Source of the DNA: Psococerastis gibbosa
Lineage: Eukaryota; Arthropoda; Insecta; Psocodea; Psocidae
Length of the DNA stretch: 64,000 bases
Direction: 5' to 3'
NCBI GenBank assembly: GCA_963971405.1
Contig: OZ020491.1
Coordinates: 1,432,910-1,496,909 of the forward strand
Of the stretch, positions 56,781 through 64,000 are shown piece after piece; position 1 is the stretch's first letter; every line of letters begins with the position of its first letter. The notes under the pieces were generated by a model, which saw only the letters and a program-made list of their open reading frames with translations, did not search any database and was not told the origin of the DNA. Position numbers and translations under genes: made by a program.

Positions 56781-57216
56781 TTGTTGTCAAAAGTTAATTT
56801 CTTAGCGATGGACCCGGGCTATGTTTAGTTAGCTAAAAAAATAATAGGCAAGTTCAGCATGCATTACACACATCATTTAACTAAATTAAATATAAATAAA
56901 TACCACGCACAAATTAGTAGGTAATACTTGGAAAGTAGTAGGCTAGTGAGCTAGTCCATTACCTATTGATGAAGTGCGGTGTTTAGGCTTAATAGGTGAC
57001 ACTTTGCCACTGCATGGCTGCATCAGAAATTGTATGGTTGGGGTTCAAGGGTTGGAATATTTTCAATAACAAAATACCTAGGTTACGTCTAAAACGGCTA
57101 TTAATTTATCAATGTACTGTTGTACGGTACTGTTTTTAATGCAATTACCACGGTTGGTACGAAGGCACCTATGACGGAATAATATAGATATACCTATTTA
57201 ATTATAGACCTCAGCT

Positions 57217-57286
57217 CAGGGACGGATCCTTGGGGGGCGGTGGGGGCGCCCCCCCCCCCCGAAAACTTTTCCTGAATCCGTCCCTG
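57217..57286. mobile_element. 70-bp hAT-like MITE with perfect 8-bp TSD
   Basis: TIRs are CAGGGACGGATCC and GAATCCGTCCCTG. TSD CCTCAGCT lies at 57209-57216 and 57287-57294. The interior is poly-G, then poly-C and GAAAACTTTTCC. Relatives are at 13566 and 32422. Confidence 0.93.
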
Positions 57287-57650
57287 CCTCAGCTGAACTG
57301 TCTGGCTTATTGATTGCTGAAAATGATGCAAGCCCTCCTATGGGGCTATTTCAGAGCAAAGAAAAAAAAATCAAGTTTAACTTAGCTTATTATAGGCTAA
57401 TCATTTAGGCCTACCTCAATTATAATTATTTCCTATGGCGTTCTGCTTATAGATACAGTACCGGCAGACAACCACTTCATAAATGCGTGTGCGTGAACTC
57501 AACCTTGAATGCAGAACCGTGGTACTGTACCTACCTATGTCCGAGAACCTGTACCTAAATAGACAGGTAATCAGGCCTACGGTAAGAGCCATTTATATAT
57601 CCCAGCTATACGGACATCAACTTCCCTATATTTTAGTTGACTATAAGTAG

Positions 57651-59039
57651 GGTTACCAGTTTTAAGAAAGCTCAATTCCTGCGACACCTGAACTAGTAGT
57701 GTAAATTTCCTTGTCACATTATGTCTTGTGTTAATTTACTTGTCCAGCATTTCACTATTAAAAACTGCTATGGCGGCAATTCCAACGGTGAATTTACTTC
57801 ATTTGTGATTTTTGTTTGTTTTGTTTTAAGGAGACTATTATGTAGATACTTAACGTATCTATTATAAATTAAGTTATAAGGTAAGTGTTGTCGAATATGG
57901 CCTATATACCCTAGTGCCTATTCCCTGAAAAGTTCGCGACCGCTGACCGCTCGGTCAGATGTCATCTCTTACCACAAGCAAGGGTTGCGCCTGTTAGCTT
58001 GAACTTGATTCCGATGCTTTTACGTGAGGTTATAGTGAGTGAGGAGAGTAAATGCATGTTTAGCCATCAATGCCGCGCGCTCTTATTATTTATTGGAGAC
58101 AAGCATGGTTTATTTTCAACTACTTCATAAGAATATTGCTAACAATTATGTATACTAGTTTACTTCCATTTTCTATGTATTTTTTAACATTTAGACAAGA
58201 ATTAAGTTTTTTTTTAATAATGTCGTCGGGTCAATTTGAATCAGTGTCTCTGTCATGGTGTGGTGTACCCAATATGCCCTAGTGGTATACCTATAGGCCA
58301 TAATGGGTATACAAGTTATGAATAGAGCGATATCATTGCAAAGGCAGTAATGTAGTGTTATTTTTAACCGGTGAGCCCTAAGAGTGTGTTGGGCTGACCA
58401 AAGCCGACAAGGAGGTATATTTTTGGCTCAAATGTGAAATGTAATTTTTTAGGCCATATTGGGTACGGTAACCTATATACCCATGGCCTAAGAGCAAACT
58501 TTAACTTAACGGTATGCATAAACCTTGTGGTAAACTTTTGGGCAATAAAATTTTTTTCTAACATACAGAAACCGTTGTTATTTTAATTCAACCCACCACA
58601 TGCAAATTAGCTTGCAAGGCTTAGCCGACAAAAAATTCCAAACTTTAAGTAGGCCATATTTGGTACACTTACCTTAATTAATATGGTAGAGACTTATTAA
58701 TGATGTCTGCTACCATATTATAACTTAATTTATAATAGATAAGTTAAGTAATCTACATAATAGCCTCCTTAAAACAAAACAAACAAAAAATCTCAAATCC
58801 CAAATGAAGTAAAATCGCCGGTGGAATTGCCGCCTTAGATAGAATTAAAATAAATAAAATTATTATATTATAAGTTCCACCAAGGTTTGAATTAAAATTA
58901 AAGCGCGAAAAAGTTGTTCATTTCACTAAGAAACTTTATTTCACATTTTTAAAGTTACGAAATCCATTTTTTTTCACTTGCATGTTACTCGTAAAATTGT
59001 TGACATTCACCCGACAATCCCTGACGTCTGGTAACCCTA
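57651..59039. mobile_element. Long-TIR element, ~1.39 kb, ends GGGTTACCAG
   Basis: The outer ends GGGTTACCAG (57651) and CTGGTAACCC (to 59039) are flanked by TA. Further in, an inverted pair spans about 57755-57890 and 58700-58845: GCGGCAATTCCA, TTTACTTCATTTG, TTTGTTTGTTTTGTTTTAAG, TATTATGTAGAT and ATTATAAATTAAGTTATAA. The interior repeats GGCCATATTGGGTAC-like motifs in both directions (57893, 58261-58310, 58450, 58645). No transposase was recognised. Confidence 0.55.
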
Positions 59040-59089
59040 ACTATTAGCGACCCTATAACTATAAATATGGAGCAATCGAATGCACCGTT

Positions 59090-59390
59090 GTATTCTACAA
59101 TAGGCCAGGTGTAGCAGCAGCTAGCGGGGCGGGCACCTGGCGCTGTGGAATCCACCCCATGTCTAGTGTTGCGATTTGCCCACATCCTGCTCTTTGTACT
59201 GTCGCGCTACCCTCGTCCCTCTTATTCTTCGGCCTGCTTATAAATCTGTTGGAATTGGTGAGGGCTCCTTTTACAAAGTACAGAGCAGGTGCGACCCTAG
59301 TCCTCAATATTTGCTTACCTCTGGAGATTACGAGTTACGACGAAATTATCAAATATGCGGGGTTATAAGATTTATAATCATTTAGGGTGG
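59090..59390. other. GC-richer patch, function unknown
   Basis: It includes GCTAGCGGGGCGGGCACCTG and on the minus strand a donor-like CCAGAG|GTAAGC at about 59316. Open frames in several phases overlap, and none has a motif. It could be a non-coding first exon or an old LINE piece. (ATG)n lies nearby at 59427-59447. Confidence 0.2.
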
Positions 59391-60295
59391 TCCGAGACCG
59401 AATTTATAACTGAGTCTTCGGGCATGATGATGATGATGATGATGTACAACTCATGAGGGTTCAGTTGAGAGCGAATCTACAAAGAAAAGGAGCCCAGCAA
59501 CCCTAGGAGAACACACTCTGAGGAGGATACAACTGGAAATAGGAAACAGCAATACACATCCTTTGGAAGTTAGCAGTCGGGTCTCAACCTCAGGCAGAGA
59601 TTTCCAAATATTTTGTGAACAAAGAAGGACGGAGTATTTTTTTACGATAATTAATTAATTCCTCGTGCCACAACCACAAAGATACAACATCAAAATGGTC
59701 TATTATGTAAAATGTATGAACAATAAAAGCTTTCGTAGTAAAGATATATAAATGTTATCGATATAGAAAAACACGATAAAGTGAATTTAACAGGTTTTAT
59801 AGAATATGTTAGTAGTAAATCAGTTTGCTGTATTGGATATATTTATATATTTTTACAAATAATCCATAAGACCATGTTCCTATCTTTTTGGCTGTGGAAC
59901 GAGGAATTAATTAATTTAGTAAAAATACCAAGCATACTTTGCTTACAATATATTTGGAAATCTCTGTCTTTAGAGTATAGTTGAAGTATAATCTAGGTAA
60001 TTTCAGAACTGACGTTATCTGCTTCGGGTCGATTCAAAAAACTGGGCGTCAATGTAATGAATGCATCAGAATAATCTCTACAGTCGTCTCACTAAGTAAC
60101 ATACACGGTACATACACATGACTTATAACACAAGTACAAGCTACGCTACCAACCACTATGCCACCAAAGCGGGTATTAATAATTGACTTCCATAGCGAGT
60201 ACCACCCATGCCCAGTCTAATTTAATTACAAAGATGTTTAAGGCTTGAGTCAGATGATGATGATAAGGATTAAGAGTCAGATTTATAAAAGAATC

Positions 60296-60420
60296 TGGGG
60301 TGATGGGCCGCGGTTAATCTGAAAGCATACTTCCAGACGTTTCAACAGCATTTTCAGTGGCACTAGGTAGGTAGACTTCGAGGACTGTACTTTAGAGTCG
60401 AGCAGCAAAGCACAAGCTAC
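60296..60420 (-). repeat. Repeat R6, degenerate copy
   Basis: GATGGGCCGCGGTTAATCTG, AAAGCATACTTCCAGACGTT and TTCAGTGGCACTAGG parallel 19470 and 21270. The ribozyme-like core has a deletion. Confidence 0.5.
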
Positions 60421-60439
60421 TGAGGGCAGATATTAACGA

Positions 60440-60900
60440 GGTTGGGAAAACGAAACAACGCAGGAAACGAGAGAGCGGTCTTCCTAGCAAAAATGGTACC
60501 GGACCTACACCAGCAAAAGCCTAACCACCCCTCACATCAGCAAAGAATACTATTGGACGATTAGTGCGTAGAAGGATCCGAAGTGGAAACGGCGGAAGGA
60601 AGGCGATGCAGCGTGTTGACCTATCGACAGAAAGTTGCCACGATCAACATTCGTGACTGTCTTCCGTACTACCACTGGACATGACTTACTGGCTCCTCAA
60701 TAGAATAGGCATCCTGGAGTCACCGACGTGCACTATTTGTGAGTTGCAAACCATAGATATCTGTACTGCTGCCCAATGCGCACTGAGAGAAGGCGGACAC
60801 TGTCACTAGCAGCAGCCTCACACACAGACCACGGTGTACATCTCTTCTGGTCAGTGCGGCGACTAATCGCAGAAATGCCAAGGTTGGGCATTGGTTAGTG
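60440..60900 (+). pseudogene. LINE remnant, RNase-H-side tail
   Basis: Across frames: FRTTTGHDLL, then NRIGILESPTCTICEL, then HTDHGVHLFWSVRRLI. The TGHxLL..L.R.GI.ESPTC..C pattern is the usual LINE sequence after RNase H. Stops and frameshifts are frequent. Confidence 0.6.
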
Positions 60901-61890
60901 AGTATGTACGGTTCACTTCTCCACTTTCATCACTAAGCCATCTTCTAAATGTTCATAAGCAAATGGTGACCAATTAGATGCTAACTTTTTCCACAATAGC
61001 CTTTGCTTAGCTAAATTGGGAAAGTCTGAACGACTCAACAAAATGGCTACCTAACTCAATTTAGAAAATATTGTGCAGCAAACATTATATACAATTTAAA
61101 ATACAACGCAGATCAATTTAATTTCATGCTTACAAAAATGAAATAGGCCAGGTAAGTAATTTCAAATCAAGTAGGATATACTGAAGGTATTGCAGACCCT
61201 GGTAAACAACCTTTTTAGACTAATTTTGGACTAAATGGCGAAGGTGCCAACATAGGTATACCACTAAGTTATGTCTACTACAATATTTAGACAATGATAA
61301 ACTGTACATACACATGCTTTAAAATACAAAAATATTTCTTAAAACGGTGATAGACAAAAACTGGAAAACCAAACGATCACAAAACAATTTACACAATTGA
61401 ACTGAATGAGTCAATTTCTTAATAACTAAGAAAGGTTGTATGAATGCAGTTAAATATTTTTTTTAAAATGAAGTTGAATAATTTACAAATGCCGAAAGTT
61501 GTGACTTTAAATAATCTGCGGGAACCCAGTTTTGCAATTTAGCCGGGCTGCTTTACTCGCAAAAGTCAGACAAATAGATAAAACGGAAAAAATTAAGTTA
61601 TGATCGAAAATTTAACAATGTACAAAATAATTATGGACTGAAAGTTTAAGATTATCCTAAAATTGCATTTAACTAGGTTATTAAGATGACTTTAAACGTA
61701 GGTTTTCATCAATTCAATCCTTAGCTAGGTAGGAACTTTTAATTTTTATTCAATTTATTAACAAAAATTTTAATCATAGAATTTGCCGAAAACTAATTTA
61801 AAGTTAGTGCATCATATGTTATCTTAAGGGAAATTCAATATTTAATGGTTCTCAGAATTAAAATTTTTCCCTAGAACCACAATTTAAGAA
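60900..61890. other. AT-rich stretch without gene
   Basis: There is no repeat shared with other parts of the window and no coding frame. It could belong to the 3'UTR of the minus-strand gene ending at 63828 or lie between genes. Confidence 0.3.
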
Positions 61891-61894
61891 AAGC

Positions 61895-62258
61895 CAACGG
61901 CCTTACCATGTTGAATCTATGAGAGCAGAGCATGTTTCAAACTGCGGCAAACATGGTAGTGTGCACAGCGTTAGCAGGGGAACATGATGGGACATGAAAA
62001 GGCGCTGAGAATATTCCAGTCAGTCAACGTGGGTGTCGAGTCCTGGTCACCTCCGATTTAATCGTGTGACTACCATGTTCCCCAAGTGGTTCGGAATCCA
62101 ATATAATCAGAAGTTCCACCCTGTCAGTCAACTCCCCTTTCCTCCGAGGTGAAAGAGTCTGCTTCAAGTTAACAAACAGACTCACTCCCGCCGCCAGGCT
62201 GACAGGGTAGCTTAAAGCAGAAATGCTGAAAGCAGGCGTTCGAAAACAACAACAACAA
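61895..62258 (+). repeat. 5S rRNA-derived SINE, best copy
   Basis: It starts GCCAACGGCCTTACCATGTT followed by GAAT, compared with the 5S rRNA start GCCAACGGCCATACCACGTT followed by GAAT (two differences in 24). An AGCAGGGGAACATG block resembles the 5S C-box region. The body runs through GGTTCGGAATCCAATATAAT and CGCCAGGCTGACAGGGTAGC to GCAGGCGTT and an (AAC)n tail at about 62245-62258. Confidence 0.75.
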
Positions 62259-62259
62259 T

Positions 62260-63827
62260 TTAAGAAAAAAATTACACCAGCAAACATCGAAAATACTAAA
62301 TCTCTGCATGTCACGAATAATAAAATATTAGTAATCTTCAATTTCTACGATTGCATTGTTAAAACTTCTCATAGTAATTTGAATGAAAATTAAAATGGTT
62401 CCGGGTAAGGGTTGATACAGGCGTGATTAACACATTAGAAACTTCCATTTCGAAATCCATAGACGCATTTCCCCCTATTACACACTCGAATATTGCAGCA
62501 ATAAATGGGGCTCTAAGAAAACTTCAAAAATGTAACAATGTTCAGATTCATATTGTATGCTTCAAAATAAACATTCCAAATATTTCTTCGATCGAATAAA
62601 TATTAGAATGTGTAATCAGGGCCACTTCGTAATATCCACATAGTCTAAAGATTAGCTTAATGCCCAATGGAAAGTTGAATGGAGAACTAGAAATGGATTG
62701 ATCGATAATTGATTGATAAAAGACGGCCCTGAAAATTTCAGGTAATTTCTTAATAGGTGAGCCATAAAGGGTTAATTTTGGGTCGGCCTTCCTTAAGAGG
62801 AATGTCGAATTTATTGCAAAACAGATTGTTACTTTTATATTTAATTTTATAATCTTTCAGAGAACATTCTCAACATGAAAGACTTCAAGCAATATTTACA
62901 GAAAATTTACCTAATATCCTTCTCACTAAAATAAAATGGCAGACTCATGCCAAAAAATACTAGGATTTATCACTTTTTTGTTTGTAAGTTCCTACGTCAA
63001 CAATCTAAAAACAGAAATTAATTCATCAATGTTACTGAGAAGACAATCTTAGTAGCTACAAAAATCTGAACATTTTTATATACAATGATGCAGTTCACAA
63101 ACTTTTAAAACCTGTGGATAGAAACAGCTTTTTGTGTGCAGTGTTTATATAAACAAAGTATGGTTAGGCACCCACTCTATTAGAAATGTCTCGGTAAGGA
63201 ATACTGCTGGAAGTGCACCGCCTTGTTCCAATGAATGGGAATCTACCATTAATTTTGACTGGGAAAATTGTGCCTTAGTTTTATTACGAATTAAGCGAAT
63301 TATTTATTGTTATGATTTCAAAAAATAAAAATTACGAAAATTGATGGAGTCAGGGTTTTTACCCATAGCACGACAGTGGATTTATACCCTTAATTTGGCA
63401 GTAATATCACTTAATATTGTTAGGTTTACTTATCCTTAGAAGAACGCATCTACCATAGAATGTTGGAATAATACAACCTCTTAAGACAATATCATCGCCC
63501 GCCAAACCATAGCTTTTGCACATTTTCTGCCAATCCTCAGAGTTCAATGCAAGGTTCGCCTTAGAAATACATCGGTAAGGACTACTGGGCTGCACCACAA
63601 TACATTGGAACATGGGGTAGTCGTCTAAAATTCTATATCGAGCCATTCCTAATCACCTTAGTGCTTTAGACGTAGGCTTACTGCCAAATTAAAGTTGTAC
63701 AGCTGAGGACCAATAACTGTTAGAATTTTTTAAGTTGAAAATTAAAAACATAAACATGGTAAACAAAGGCTTTTGGACGTAACATAGGCCACACTGTAGA
63801 CCCAGTTCAGGGATGTCCAAGGTTTGA
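62260..63827 (-). other. Probable long 3'UTR of the gene ending at 63828
   Basis: This is AT-rich sequence without decayed LINE tails or poly-G/C runs, in contrast to most of the window. It holds several TTTATT hexamers (AATAAA on the minus strand), for example near 63302, 62816 and 61752, any of which could end the transcript. Two diverged copies of a segment of about 40 bp containing ATCGGTAAGG-like sequence lie at 63183-63225 and 63562-63600. The open frame at 63407-63646 (-) has no recognisable motif, and I treat it as chance. The call is inference from position and composition. Confidence 0.3.
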
Positions 63828-63986
63828 TTAAGCGAGAGGCGCCGTCAGCGGGACATTTTGCTCCGCAAGAGGCTTCGGCCCTGACCGGCCTTTCCCACCC
63901 CTGCGGCTGCGCCCCTTCTTTGTCCCTGACGCAGCCTTCATTCCTTCGCCGTTTTCATCCCCTCCATTCATGGTATTGGATGGGAT
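63828..63986 (-). CDS. Last coding exon of an unidentified basic (GRS/RGG-rich) protein
   Basis: On the minus strand an acceptor CTTTATAG precedes base 63986, followed by 52 codons and TAA at 63830-63828. The frame starts IPSNTMNGGDENGEG and continues with KKGRSRRGGKGRSGPKP, ending QNVPLTAPLA. G+C content is far above the neighbouring sequence, and the Lys/Arg/Gly-rich tail looks like the disordered C-terminus of a nucleic-acid-binding or nuclear protein. An in-frame ATG sits six codons in, so an alternative is a tiny first or only exon, but the acceptor and the long AT-rich tract downstream favour a terminal exon. I do not recognise the family. The rest of the gene lies right of the window. 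Confidence 0.55.
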   Translation of the reverse strand: MPSNTMNGGDENGEGMKAASGTKKGRSRRGGKGRSGPKPLAEQNVPLTAPLA

Positions 63987-64000
63987 CTATAAAGATAGTT

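Noticed and set aside
63407-63646. 79-residue minus-strand frame near the right edge
   Set aside because: It lies in the presumed 3'UTR, is preceded by an in-frame stop and has no known motif. Chance is the simplest explanation.

Overview
The window is arthropod nuclear DNA, most likely from an insect with a large, transposon-filled genome. I did not identify the species. It is AT-rich and dense in decayed LINE tails, tRNA-derived and 5S-derived SINEs, and small hAT-like MITEs. The few real exons have GT/AG borders and sit tens of kilobases apart. There are no operons, and I saw no rRNA gene, true tRNA gene or CRISPR array.

Main gene: a Methuselah-like (family B) GPCR on the minus strand. 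I traced five exons by eye, at 49119-49528, 47040-47294, 44357-44699, 32740-32818 and 6754-6938. Their splice phases join without a break into about 412 codons. They give a signal peptide, two six-cysteine ectodomain modules in tandem, TM1, TM2, a 79-base exon carrying TM3, then TM4 and the Cys-Trp of the second extracellular loop. TM5-TM7 were not found and probably lie left of base 1. Exons 3-5 are separated by introns of about 11.5 and 25.8 kb.

Other gene evidence: 63828-63986 (-) reads as the last coding exon of a basic, Gly/Arg/Lys-rich protein, followed by a long AT-rich probable 3'UTR. 12546-12677 (+) is a weaker candidate for a last coding exon of an acidic protein, antisense within the receptor's largest intron.

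Repeats: (1) An element of about 830 bp (complete copies at 8786, 33912, 41146 and 42000, plus partial ones) has subterminal inverted repeats, a (GACA)n tract and a 3' hairpin, which suggests a Helentron-associated (HINE/DINE-like) family. (2) A SINE with an (AAC)n tail begins like 5S rRNA (3.3, 16.8, 33.7, 40.1 and 61.9 kb). (3) Two tRNA-headed SINE families are present. (4) Near-perfect palindromes bounded by TTAA occur at 50.2 and 54.1 kb. (5) hAT-like MITEs with 8-bp target duplications occur at 28.5, 29.8, 40.7 and 57.2 kb. (6) Many 5'-truncated LINE reverse-transcriptase or RNase-H-side tails are present. Intergenic and intronic stretches not listed hold AT-rich sequence, poly-G/C or poly-T runs and simple repeats, with no gene I can support.
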